6,139 bases of DNA from an uncultured Microbacteriaceae bacterium (GTDB taxonomy: Bacteria > Actinomycetota > Actinomycetes > Actinomycetales > Microbacteriaceae): assembly GCA_903907615.1 (NCBI GenBank), contig CAIVOR010000184.1, forward strand, positions 1-6,139. Reading direction: 5' to 3'. Below the pieces are notes generated by a model, which worked only from the letters and a program-made list of their open reading frames with translations, did not search any database and was not told where the DNA came from. Position numbers and translations under genes: made by a program. Each line of letters opens with the position of its first letter. Position 1 is the stretch's first letter. Positions 1-6,110 of the stretch are shown here, piece after piece.

Positions 1-11
1 CGCCGTCTCGG

Positions 12-40
12 TTGACTAAGAGTCTTTGTGACAATAAGAT
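12..40 (+). promoter_or_regulatory. Sigma-70-type promoter of the nrtR-nad operon
   Basis: A -35 hexamer TTGACT (12-17) and a -10 hexamer TAAGAT (35-40) are separated by exactly 17 bp. They match the TTGACA/TATAAT consensus at 5 of 6 and 4 of 6 positions. Transcription would start near 46-48, leaving a leader of about 54 nt before the GTG of nrtR. It is the only convincing promoter I see ahead of the five-gene cluster, and no comparable pair stands out at the tight internal junctions, so it probably drives all five genes. The assignment rests on sequence only. Confidence 0.72.
13..31. promoter_or_regulatory. Imperfect palindrome, candidate NrtR operator
   Basis: The 19-bp stretch TGACTAAGAGTCTTTGTGA is symmetric about G22, with 7 of 9 base pairs matching and a perfect core AAGA-G-TCTT (18-26). 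It covers the -35 box and most of the spacer, so a bound protein would block RNA polymerase. NrtR regulators are known to bind palindromes of about this length in front of NAD genes and often of their own gene. That makes this the natural operator for the downstream nrtR. The link is inferred from position and symmetry; I did not match it to a recorded NrtR motif. Confidence 0.5.
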
Positions 41-100
41 GGACAGACTTCGTGTCATCCTGACTTTTACCCCGTCTGCCATTTCACAGAGAGGAAGACC

Positions 101-805
101 GTGACGCAACCCGATCTCGCTGTATCCACCGTGATCTTTGCGTTGCGCGGAACATCGTCGGAAAACATGGTGCTGTCACTCCCGCTGGTGCGCCGGATCC
201 GGTCCCCCTTCGAGGGCACCTGGGCCCTTCCCGGCGGACCACTCGGTGACGAAGAAGACCTTGCGCAGGCGGCGGGTCGCAACCTCCGTGACACCACCGG
301 ACTCGAGCCCCGTTACCTGGAGCAGCTTTACGCGTTTGGCCAGCCAGATCGATCGCCCGATAATCGCGTGGTCTCGATTGTGTATTGGGCGCTCGTTGGC
401 GGCGACGAATTCGCGGCCACGTTCGATGACGAAAACGTGCAGTGGTTCGATGCCGACGATTTGCCCACCCTCGCGTTCGACCACGCGCTCATCGTCGAAT
501 ACGCGCTGTGGCGTCTCCGTAACAAACTCGAGTACAGCCGTCTTGCTCACGGATTCCTCGAGCCCACTTTCACGTTGGCCCAGTTGCGCAAGGTCTATGA
601 GGCCGTGCTCAAGCGCCGACTCGACCCGGGAAACTTTCGCCGCACGGTGGAGGCCAGCGGACAGGTTGTTCCCACGGGAGAGCGTTTGGCGGGAACGAAC
701 CACCGTCCCCCGCAGCTCTACCGCTTCAACACCGCCCAAGGACTGATTGACCCCGACCCGCTCACCATCCGCACTGCCCTCACTCACCCCGGAGTTGCCT
801 CATGA
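101..805 (+). CDS. nrtR: NrtR, Nudix-related transcriptional regulator of NAD metabolism
   Basis: This 234-residue protein has the two-part NrtR layout. Residues about 5-145 form a Nudix-like domain, with WALPGG at 41-46 and the Nudix-box region at 45-68. Residues about 155-210 form the winged-helix domain typical of NrtR, with FTLAQLRKVYEAVL (157-170), NFRR (178-181), PTGER (191-195) and HRPPQLYRF (201-209). In NrtR the Nudix part serves as a sensor, with ADP-ribose the best-known ligand, and the winged helix binds operator DNA. The box here reads RNLRDTTGL where an active enzyme has REUxEExGU, so the metal-binding glutamates are missing and hydrolysis is unlikely. The GTG start at 101 is supported by a GAGGA Shine-Dalgarno at 91-95. 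The stop overlaps the nadA start (ATGA, 802-805). As first gene of the operon it is probably an autoregulated repressor of NAD synthesis. Confidence 0.9.
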   Translation: MTQPDLAVSTVIFALRGTSSENMVLSLPLVRRIRSPFEGTWALPGGPLGDEEDLAQAAGRNLRDTTGLEPRYLEQLYAFGQPDRSPDNRVVSIVYWALVGGDEFAATFDDENVQWFDADDLPTLAFDHALIVEYALWRLRNKLEYSRLAHGFLEPTFTLAQLRKVYEAVLKRRLDPGNFRRTVEASGQVVPTGERLAGTNHRPPQLYRFNTAQGLIDPDPLTIRTALTHPGVAS

Positions 806-2082
806 ACAAAGCATCCGTTAGCGAACGCATTGCGTTGATTGCCCGCAACAGTTCGGAGGGAGCCACCTGCGCCCCCGAGCTGAACGACGGGCCCTGGGTG
901 TTTGACGCGCAACCCCCGGCCTACGGCCCCGGGGCGTCGATGGGCGATGTGATTCCCGTGGGCACGCCACGTCAGGGCGCGCTCCCCGACGAGTACAAGT
1001 CCGCGAGCAACGACGAATTGCACGAACGCATTCGTGCAGCCAAAGCCACCCTCGGCGAGCGCCTCGTGATTTTGGGTCACTTCTACCAGCGCGACGAGAT
1101 CGTTCAACACGCCGATTACCTGGGTGACTCGTTTCAGCTGGCCACCGCGGCGAAGAAACACACGGAAGCAGAAGCGATCGTGTTTTGCGGCGTGCACTTC
1201 ATGGCCGAGACGGCCGACATCCTTTCCGCACCCAACCAGTCGGTGATTCTGCCCAACCTCGCCGCTGGCTGCTCCATGGCCGACATGGCCGATGCCGATT
1301 CGGTGGAGGCCTGCTGGGAGCAGCTGACGGCGATCTACGGCACCGAGCCCGACGCCGACGGTCGCGTGCCGGTGATCCCCGTGACCTACATGAACTCTTC
1401 TGCTGCCCTCAAGGCATTCTGCGGGCGTAACGGCGGCATCGTGTGCACGTCGTCGAACGCGGCCGTCGTGCTGGAGTGGGCGTTCGAACGCGGCCAGCGC
1501 GTGCTGTTCTTCCCCGACCAGCACCTGGGTCGCAACACCGCCAAGGCCATGGGCGTCCCGCTTGAGCAGATGCCGCTGTGGATGAGCCACAAGCCCTTGG
1601 GCGGCAACACCGAATCCGAGCTGCACGACGCGCGCGTCATTCTGTGGAACGGATTCTGCTCCGTGCACAAACGCTTCACCGTGGATCAGATTGCACAAGC
1701 ACGTGTTGACTACCCCGGCGTGCGAGTCATCGTGCACCCCGAGTGCCCCATGCCCGTCGTGGACGCCGCGGACGAGAGCGGATCGACCGACTACATTCGT
1801 CGCGCCGTGGAAGGGGCAACGGAACCCACGGTTTTCGCCATAGGCACCGAGGTCAACATGGTCCAGCGACTAGCCGCCGACCACCCCGAACACACCATCT
1901 TCTGTCTCGATCCCGTGGTGTGCCCGTGCTCAACGATGTACCGCATTCACCCCGGTTACCTGGCGTGGGTGCTGGAGCGGCTCGTGGCCGGTGAGGTCGT
2001 CAACCGCATCATCGTTGACGACGACACGGCCGAGTATGCCCGGGTCGCACTCGAGCGCATGCTCGCCGCGAAGCCGGCCTAG
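802..2082 (+). CDS. nadA: Quinolinate synthase NadA, long form
   Basis: NadA condenses iminoaspartate with dihydroxyacetone phosphate to quinolinate in the cytoplasm, using a [4Fe-4S] cluster. Family motifs run in order: GHFYQRDEI (92-100), FCGVHFMAETA (128-138), GCSMAD (156-161), TYMNSSAALKAFCG (195-208), CTSSNA (215-220), GFCSVH (284-289), HPEC (312-315), FAIGTE (345-350) and CPCSTMYRIHP (374-384). By alignment to known enzymes the cluster ligands should be Cys157, Cys286 and Cys376, with Tyr95, Tyr196, His289, His312 and Glu314 in the active site. At 426 residues it is about 80 longer than E. coli NadA (about 347), mainly because about 75 residues precede the first conserved motif. The ATG at 802 overlaps the nrtR stop and has GGAG at 791-794, which supports the long N-terminus. 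It lies directly before nadB, which makes its substrate. Confidence 0.96.
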   Translation: MNKASVSERIALIARNSSEGATCAPELNDGPWVFDAQPPAYGPGASMGDVIPVGTPRQGALPDEYKSASNDELHERIRAAKATLGERLVILGHFYQRDEIVQHADYLGDSFQLATAAKKHTEAEAIVFCGVHFMAETADILSAPNQSVILPNLAAGCSMADMADADSVEACWEQLTAIYGTEPDADGRVPVIPVTYMNSSAALKAFCGRNGGIVCTSSNAAVVLEWAFERGQRVLFFPDQHLGRNTAKAMGVPLEQMPLWMSHKPLGGNTESELHDARVILWNGFCSVHKRFTVDQIAQARVDYPGVRVIVHPECPMPVVDAADESGSTDYIRRAVEGATEPTVFAIGTEVNMVQRLAADHPEHTIFCLDPVVCPCSTMYRIHPGYLAWVLERLVAGEVVNRIIVDDDTAEYARVALERMLAAKPA

Positions 2083-2091
2083 GCCGTTCGG

Positions 2092-3660
2092 ATGACTTCT
2101 GGGCTCAGGAACCGCGTCGCGGTTGTCGGCAGCGGAATCGCCGGGCTCGTGGCCGCACTTGAGGCCGCGAAAAACCACGACGTCCTCCTGATCTCAAAGG
2201 CCGACCTCGGGGAAAGCAACACACACTATGCCCAGGGCGGCATCGCTGCCGTCACCTCGGACGACGACTCCATTGCGTCGCACATCAGCGACACCGAAGC
2301 GGCCGGCGCGGGACTGTGCTGGCCAGATGCCGTCGCGGCCCTGTGCTCGGAGGGCCCCACGCGCATCAACGACCTCATTGCCCTCGGCGTTCACTTTGAC
2401 CAAGCGGACGGTCACCTGGCTCGCGGCCTTGAGGCGGCGCACTCACACGCGCGGGTGCTGCACGCCGGCGGTGACGCCACGGGAGCCGACATCTCCCGCG
2501 CACTCGTCGCGGCCGCGCGATCCCGTCTCCTCGGTGTGCACGAGAATGCTTTTCTGACCAAGATCACGACAGATGCGGGGCGGGTCACCGGCATCACCTA
2601 TCTTGATGCGTCAGGCTCACAGCACGCCGACGTCGACGTGGTGATCTTGGCCAGTGGTGGCGCGGGTCAGCTGTACCGGCACACCACCAATCCGAGCGTG
2701 ACAACGGGCGACGGCGTGGCCGCCGCCCTATGGGCCGGTGCGTGGCTGGCGGACGTGGAGTTTTACCAGTTTCACCCCACCGCTCTCGCCGTCCCCGGAT
2801 CGTTTCTGATCTCCGAGGCCGTGCGCGGCGAGGGCGCCACACTCATCAACGAACGCGGCCACCGGTTCATGCTCGACATCGATCCGCGCGGCGAGTTGGC
2901 CCCGCGCGACATCGTGGCCCGGGGCATCCAGGCCGAGATGATTGCTCAGGGTGGTCAGCCCATCCTGCTCGACGCCACGGGTCTAGGGGCCGACTTCCTC
3001 TCGGAGCGTTTCCCGTCGATCAGTGCGGCGTGCCGCCACTACGGACTCGACTGGTCCCGCGAACCCATTCCCGTCACGCCCGCGGCGCACTACTGGATGG
3101 GCGGCGTGGCCACGGACGTCTGGGGCCGCACCAACATCGAGGGGCTCTTCGCCGTGGGTGAGGTGGCCTGTACCGGCGCACACGGGGCAAACCGTTTGGC
3201 ATCGAACTCGCTGCTCGAGTCGCTCGTGTTTTCGTTCCGAGCCATCGCCGCAATCGGACAACCGTGGCCGGTCGATGCTCCCGCGCAACGGTGGCAGGAC
3301 TCCGGCCCGCTCGACGTCATCGAATTGGACAAGAAAGACGTGCTCGCAAAAGCGGACTCGGGGCGTCAGGTCGTCGACCGGGTTGAGCTGCAAACTCTGA
3401 TGTGGGACGACGTGGGTCTCGCGCGCACCGGCGAGGGACTCGAGACCACGCGGAGTCGCCTGCAATCGTGGCGGCCCACCCAAAAGAAGCACCGCTTCTT
3501 CCCGGACTGGGAAGACGCGAGCCTGCTCACTCTCGCCCACGCGGTGACCGCTGCCGCTGAGGCCCGTCACGAGTCACGCGGCGCGCACTACCGGCTCGAC
3601 TACCCCAACACGGCTGCCGACATGGCGCGGCCCGTCATTGTGAAACGGAGGCTGACATGA
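2092..3660 (+). CDS. nadB: L-aspartate oxidase NadB
   Basis: NadB is the FAD-dependent oxidase that converts L-aspartate to iminoaspartate, the unstable substrate of NadA. The N-terminus has the dinucleotide-binding motif VVGSGIAG (11-18). Flavoprotein signatures follow: NTHYAQGGIAAV (43-54), HSHARVLHAGGDATG (117-131), EFYQFHPTAL (223-232), RGELAPRDIVAR (266-277), PAAHYWMGGVATD (330-342), GEVACTGAHGANRLASNSLL (356-375) and ESRGAHYRLDYP (494-505). Residues matching the E. coli catalytic set are Glu114, His228, Arg272, His333 and Arg368. They sit in the NadB arrangement, so aspartate oxidase fits better than the related fumarate reductase or succinate dehydrogenase flavoprotein. At 522 residues it is near the usual length (540 in E. 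coli). It starts 9 nt after the nadA stop; only a weak AGG (2081-2083, inside that stop) serves as ribosome site, so coupling to nadA is likely. The stop overlaps nadC. Confidence 0.96.
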   Translation: MTSGLRNRVAVVGSGIAGLVAALEAAKNHDVLLISKADLGESNTHYAQGGIAAVTSDDDSIASHISDTEAAGAGLCWPDAVAALCSEGPTRINDLIALGVHFDQADGHLARGLEAAHSHARVLHAGGDATGADISRALVAAARSRLLGVHENAFLTKITTDAGRVTGITYLDASGSQHADVDVVILASGGAGQLYRHTTNPSVTTGDGVAAALWAGAWLADVEFYQFHPTALAVPGSFLISEAVRGEGATLINERGHRFMLDIDPRGELAPRDIVARGIQAEMIAQGGQPILLDATGLGADFLSERFPSISAACRHYGLDWSREPIPVTPAAHYWMGGVATDVWGRTNIEGLFAVGEVACTGAHGANRLASNSLLESLVFSFRAIAAIGQPWPVDAPAQRWQDSGPLDVIELDKKDVLAKADSGRQVVDRVELQTLMWDDVGLARTGEGLETTRSRLQSWRPTQKKHRFFPDWEDASLLTLAHAVTAAAEARHESRGAHYRLDYPNTAADMARPVIVKRRLT

Positions 3661-4535
3661 CCCCGAACGTTGCCAAGCTCGATCAGAACCTTGTCGATGC
3701 CACAGTGCGTGAGGCTCTGCACGAAGACGCGCCGACCGGCGACGTGACCGCAAACAGCATCATCCCCGCCGACCTTGACGCCACGGCCACGCTCATGGCC
3801 CGGGGGCCGGGAGTCATGGCCGGCGAACAGTTGTTCGAGGCAGCCTTCCGGCTCACCGATCCGCGCATCGCGGTCACCCTCGAGGTGCGCGACGGCGACT
3901 CGTTCGTGGCCGGCGATTGTCTCGCCACCGTGCACGGGCCGGCACGCGGTGTGCTGACCGCCGAGCGGGTCGGGCTCAATTTTGTGCAGCGCCTGAGCGG
4001 AATCGCCACGCTCACCTCCCGATACGTGTCCGCTGTGGCCGGCACGGGAGCCGTGATTCTCGACACGCGCAAGACCACACCCACGCTGCGTGCCTTTGAG
4101 CGCCACGCGGTGGCATGCGGAGGCGGCACCAACCATCGCTTCAGCCTGTCGCACGGCTTCATGGCCAAAGACAATCACCTCGCCGTTCTCGCGGCGGGCG
4201 GCAAAGACCTCAGCGTCGAACTGCGCCGCGTGAAAAGCGAACTCGCCGACAACATCCCTTTTGAAGTTGAAGTCGACCGCCTCGATCAGATTGATGCGGT
4301 GCTCGCCGGTGGCGCCGACATCGTGATGCTCGATAATTTCTCACTCGCTGACTTAGCGACGGCCGTTGCACACATTGGCGCGCGCGCCCGCACCGAGGCG
4401 AGCGGTGGCGTGAATCTCACGACCGTGCGCGCTATTGCCGAGACGGGCGTTGACACGATTTCTGTTGGAGCGCTCACCCACAGTGCACCCGCCCTCGACC
4501 TCGGGCTGGACATCTCGCTCGAGACCCAGGACTAA
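3657..4535 (+). CDS. nadC: Quinolinate phosphoribosyltransferase NadC (nicotinate-nucleotide pyrophosphorylase)
   Basis: NadC transfers the phosphoribosyl group of PRPP to quinolinate and decarboxylates it, giving nicotinate mononucleotide, CO2 and pyrophosphate. The 292 residues match the usual length (about 280-300). The N-terminal part carries EDAPTGDVT (23-31) and GVMAGEQLF (52-60). The barrel carries ERVGLNFVQRLSGIAT (103-118), LDTRKTTPTLR (135-145), NHRFSLSHGFMAKDNH (159-174), PFEVEVD (201-207), IVMLDNFS (222-229), EASGGV (247-252) and ISVGALTHSAPALDLGLD (268-285). Phosphate- and quinolinate-binding residues by family alignment are Arg104, Arg138, Lys139, His160, Arg161, Lys171, Glu205 and Asp226, all present. 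The ATG overlaps the nadB stop (ATGA, 3657-3660) and has a strong GGAGG at 3647-3651. No expected catalytic residue is missing. Confidence 0.96.
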   Translation: MTPNVAKLDQNLVDATVREALHEDAPTGDVTANSIIPADLDATATLMARGPGVMAGEQLFEAAFRLTDPRIAVTLEVRDGDSFVAGDCLATVHGPARGVLTAERVGLNFVQRLSGIATLTSRYVSAVAGTGAVILDTRKTTPTLRAFERHAVACGGGTNHRFSLSHGFMAKDNHLAVLAAGGKDLSVELRRVKSELADNIPFEVEVDRLDQIDAVLAGGADIVMLDNFSLADLATAVAHIGARARTEASGGVNLTTVRAIAETGVDTISVGALTHSAPALDLGLDISLETQD

Positions 4536-4543
4536 CTGACGCC

Positions 4544-5689
4544 ATGTCCACGGTCTATCTCGACAACTCCGCCACGACGCCCGTGAACCCGGCGGCCCTG
4601 AACGCGGCCTGGCCGTTCCTGACCAATGAATTTGGCAACGCGTCGAGCACTCACGAGTTGGGTGAGCGGGCCGCACTGGCGCTGGCCGACGCCCGCTCGC
4701 GCGTTGCCGAGTTTCTCGGCGCCCGCGCCAGCGACGTGGTCTTTACGTCGGGCGGAACCGAGGGCGACAACCTGGCCATCATCGGTCTCGCACTCGCCAA
4801 CCCGCGCGGGATGCATCTCGTCTCGGCGCGCACCGAACACGAGGCCGTATTGGCCGCAGTCGAGTTCCTGAACCGCGTGCACGGATTCGATGTGACCTGG
4901 CTCGACGTGAGTCGCGATGGATCGGTGTCGCTTCCCCATCTGGAGGCGGCCCTGCGGGATGACACCACGCTGGTCACGCTCATGATGGCGAACAACGAGG
5001 TGGGCACACTCCACCCCGTTCACGACATGGCGGCTCTCGCGCACGCACGCGGGGCCTTGTTTCACACGGACGCGGTGGCAGCCGTCGGCTGGTTGCCGAT
5101 TGAAGTGCGCGACCTAGGCGTGGATGCCCTCACCCTGAGTGGCCACAAGATTGGCGCACCCAAAGGGAGCGGGGCAGTCTTCGTGCGTTCGGGGCTCGCC
5201 ATCGAGCCGTTGTTGCACGGCGGGGGCCAAGAGACGGATCGCCGCTCGGGCACCGAAAACGTGGCCTGGGCCGTGGCACTGGCCACCGCGCTGGATCTCC
5301 TTCCGGAGATCCAGACCGACGGGCCGCGCGTGGCACGCCTCCGCGACGACTTCATTGCACGCGTGCTGAACACCGTGCCCGCTGCCCGCCTCACCGGCTC
5401 CGCCGACGACCGCGTCGCATCCATCGCCTCCTTCACGCTCGCGGGGGTTGGCGGGGAGACCGTGTTGCTCGAGCTCGAACAGCGCGGCGTGATTGTCTCG
5501 AGCGGTTCGGCGTGTGCCGCGGGTCGCGACGATCCCTCCCACGTGCTGATGGCCTGCGGATATACCGAGGATGAGGCCCGCACGTCGGTGCGCTTTAGCC
5601 TGGCGCACCACAGCACAGCAGATGAACTGGATCGGGCCGCCCGAGCACTGGCGGAAGCCGTGGACGCCGTGAGCGGACTCGGTCGGTGA
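4544..5689 (+). CDS. nadS: Class I cysteine desulfurase (NadS/IscS/NifS type)
   Basis: This PLP enzyme takes sulfur from L-cysteine as a persulfide and yields alanine. Its 381 residues carry YLDNSATTP (5-13), FGNASSTHELGERA (30-43), FTSGGTEGDNLAI (67-79), TEHEAVL (97-103), MANNEVGTLHPV (148-159), SGHKIGAPKGSGA (199-211) with PLP-binding Lys202, and the long class I loop SSGSACAAG (319-327) with persulfide Cys324. His99 and Asp176 are the expected PLP contacts. At 179, where IscS has a conserved Gln (Q183 in E. coli), this protein has Ala. The gene begins 8 nt after nadC with no clear Shine-Dalgarno, so coupled translation is likely. Its place in the operon suggests it supplies sulfur for the NadA cluster, as in Bacillus, where a nifS-type gene sits with the nad genes. 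A wider IscS role, such as tRNA thiolation, cannot be excluded. The symbol rests on context; the enzyme class is certain. Confidence 0.9.
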   Translation: MSTVYLDNSATTPVNPAALNAAWPFLTNEFGNASSTHELGERAALALADARSRVAEFLGARASDVVFTSGGTEGDNLAIIGLALANPRGMHLVSARTEHEAVLAAVEFLNRVHGFDVTWLDVSRDGSVSLPHLEAALRDDTTLVTLMMANNEVGTLHPVHDMAALAHARGALFHTDAVAAVGWLPIEVRDLGVDALTLSGHKIGAPKGSGAVFVRSGLAIEPLLHGGGQETDRRSGTENVAWAVALATALDLLPEIQTDGPRVARLRDDFIARVLNTVPAARLTGSADDRVASIASFTLAGVGGETVLLELEQRGVIVSSGSACAAGRDDPSHVLMACGYTEDEARTSVRFSLAHHSTADELDRAARALAEAVDAVSGLGR

Positions 5690-5719
5690 GCGGGCTCGGT
5701 CGGTGAATGGGCTCCGACG
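5669..5719 (+). repeat. 17-bp tandem repeat, about three copies, across the desulfurase stop codon
   Basis: Copy 1 GTGAGCGGACTCGGTCG (5669-5685) and copy 2 GTGAGCGGGCTCGGTCG (5686-5702) differ at one base. Copy 3 GTGAATGGGCTCCGACG (5703-5719) differs from copy 2 at four positions. Because 17 is not a multiple of three, each copy is read in another frame. Copy 1 encodes most of the protein's last residues (VSGLGR), and the TGA in copy 2 (5687-5689) ends the protein. Slipped-strand duplication is the simplest origin. Confidence 0.85.
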
Positions 5720-5733
5720 CTGAGTTGGCGCCC
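5690..5733. other. Convergent intergenic gap without a classical terminator
   Basis: These 44 nt lie between the stop codons of the desulfurase (+) and the DUF2470-like gene (-). They hold repeat copies 2 and 3. At the right edge is the short palindrome CCCTAGGG (5732-5739), which contains the TAG of the minus-strand gene. I see no GC-rich stem followed by a T-run on either strand, so termination here is either factor-dependent or not visible by eye. Confidence 0.55.
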
Positions 5734-6015
5734 CTAGGGCTCGTAGACCTCGAGCGCCCGGTCGAGCAGCGTGAAGAGCTGTTCGCGAACCTGATCGCGT
5801 GTCGAAATCTCATGCGTCCAAGGCAGGCGAACAAGGGTCTCCTCGTCGCCAACCATCGCCGAGAAATCGACGCCCACCTCATCGAAGCCCACCATGGTGG
5901 CCGCTGTCGCCTCGCGTAAACCACCCAACCACTGCACCATGACGAGATTGTTGGCCGATTGGTTGGCGTTCATGTAGGCGCACACGCCCGAAATGATTTC
6001 CGAATCAAAGCTCAC
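5734..6015 (-). CDS. DUF2470-like small protein
   Basis: This 93-residue protein resembles the small DUF2470 proteins of actinobacteria, which are related to the C-terminal domain of HugZ-type haem proteins. Typical features are a start near FDxExV, an early MN motif (MNANQSANNL, 15-24), a central EATAATMVGFDEVGVDF (35-51), VRLPW (62-66) and a C-terminal helix (72-91). No signal peptide or membrane segment is evident, so it is probably cytoplasmic. The usual HMNxDHxD core reads YMNANQSA here, so both histidines and the aspartate are missing. The start is GTG at 6015-6013 with a clear GGAGG at 6027-6023 and a 7-nt spacer; the next codons upstream contain no start. It is convergent with the nad operon and need not share its role. 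No function is established for these small proteins. The family call comes from remembered pattern, not a search. Confidence 0.72.
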   Translation of the reverse strand: MSFDSEIISGVCAYMNANQSANNLVMVQWLGGLREATAATMVGFDEVGVDFSAMVGDEETLVRLPWTHEISTRDQVREQLFTLLDRALEVYEP

Positions 6016-6104
6016 TGAACTGCCTCCACTGTTGTGTTGAGTCGAACCCGGCAGGTTCCTTCACTCTGGCACTGAGCCACTTTCCTAGGGTTTAGTTTAT
6101 TAGA
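6016..6104. promoter_or_regulatory. Upstream region of the DUF2470-like gene with an AT-rich core
   Basis: The region contains the ribosome site of the minus-strand gene (6027-6023), a perfect 5-bp inverted repeat (6044-6058), one arm of a 9-bp inverted repeat (6059-6067) and an AT-rich patch (6091-6102). On the + strand, TAGTTT at 6093-6098 has the TAnnnT form of a -10 box, 6 nt before the possible GTG at 6105. On the minus strand, TAAACT (6099-6094) is also -10-like. I find no good -35 for either, so promoter direction is unsettled. Confidence 0.4.
6044..6058. repeat. Short inverted repeat GAACC-N5-GGTTC
   Basis: GAACC (6044-6048) and GGTTC (6054-6058) are perfect reverse complements around CGGCA. 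The repeat lies in the 5' leader of the DUF2470-like gene, 29 nt before its start. It could form a small hairpin or be half of an operator; a 5-bp arm can also arise by chance. Confidence 0.4.
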
Positions 6105-6110
6105 GTGAAG
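6059..6110. repeat. Perfect 9-bp inverted repeat, 34-nt spacing
   Basis: CTTCACTCT (6059-6067) is the exact reverse complement of AGAGTGAAG (6102-6110), with 34 nt between the arms. The spacer includes the AT-rich promoter-like patch. The right arm covers the possible GTG start at 6105. Two arms flanking a promoter suggest paired protein-binding sites, but no regulator gene is next to it in the window. Confidence 0.55.

Noticed and set aside
42..56. GACA-N7-TGTC as a second operator in the nrtR leader
   Set aside because: Only four pairs match and the inner positions do not continue the symmetry; the palindrome centred at 22 is much better.
138..746. A 202-codon open frame in another + strand frame of nrtR
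   Set aside because: It is rich in Arg, Ser and Pro as expected from reading GC-rich coding DNA out of frame; nrtR is strongly supported there.
784..1737. A 317-codon open frame on the minus strand opposite nadA
   Set aside because: It is antisense to a clearly real nadA, its product resembles nothing I know, and long antisense frames are expected in GC-rich DNA.
2983..3570. A 195-codon open frame on the minus strand opposite nadB
   Set aside because: It overlaps conserved NadB motifs along its whole length and has no ribosome site or neighbours to support it.
3600..4178. A 192-codon open frame on the minus strand opposite the nadB end and nadC
   Set aside because: It is the codon-bias shadow of nadC, with no recognisable domain.
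5730..5740. GCCC-CTA-GGGC as a bidirectional terminator hairpin
   Set aside because: The stem is only 4 bp with a 3-nt loop and no T-run on either side. It also contains the stop codon of the minus-strand gene, which explains part of it.
6039..6048. GGTTCGACTC on the minus strand, similar to a tRNA or tmRNA T-loop
   Set aside because: The flanking bases cannot form the 5-bp T-stem, and there is no acceptor stem, anticodon arm or CCA. It is most likely chance.
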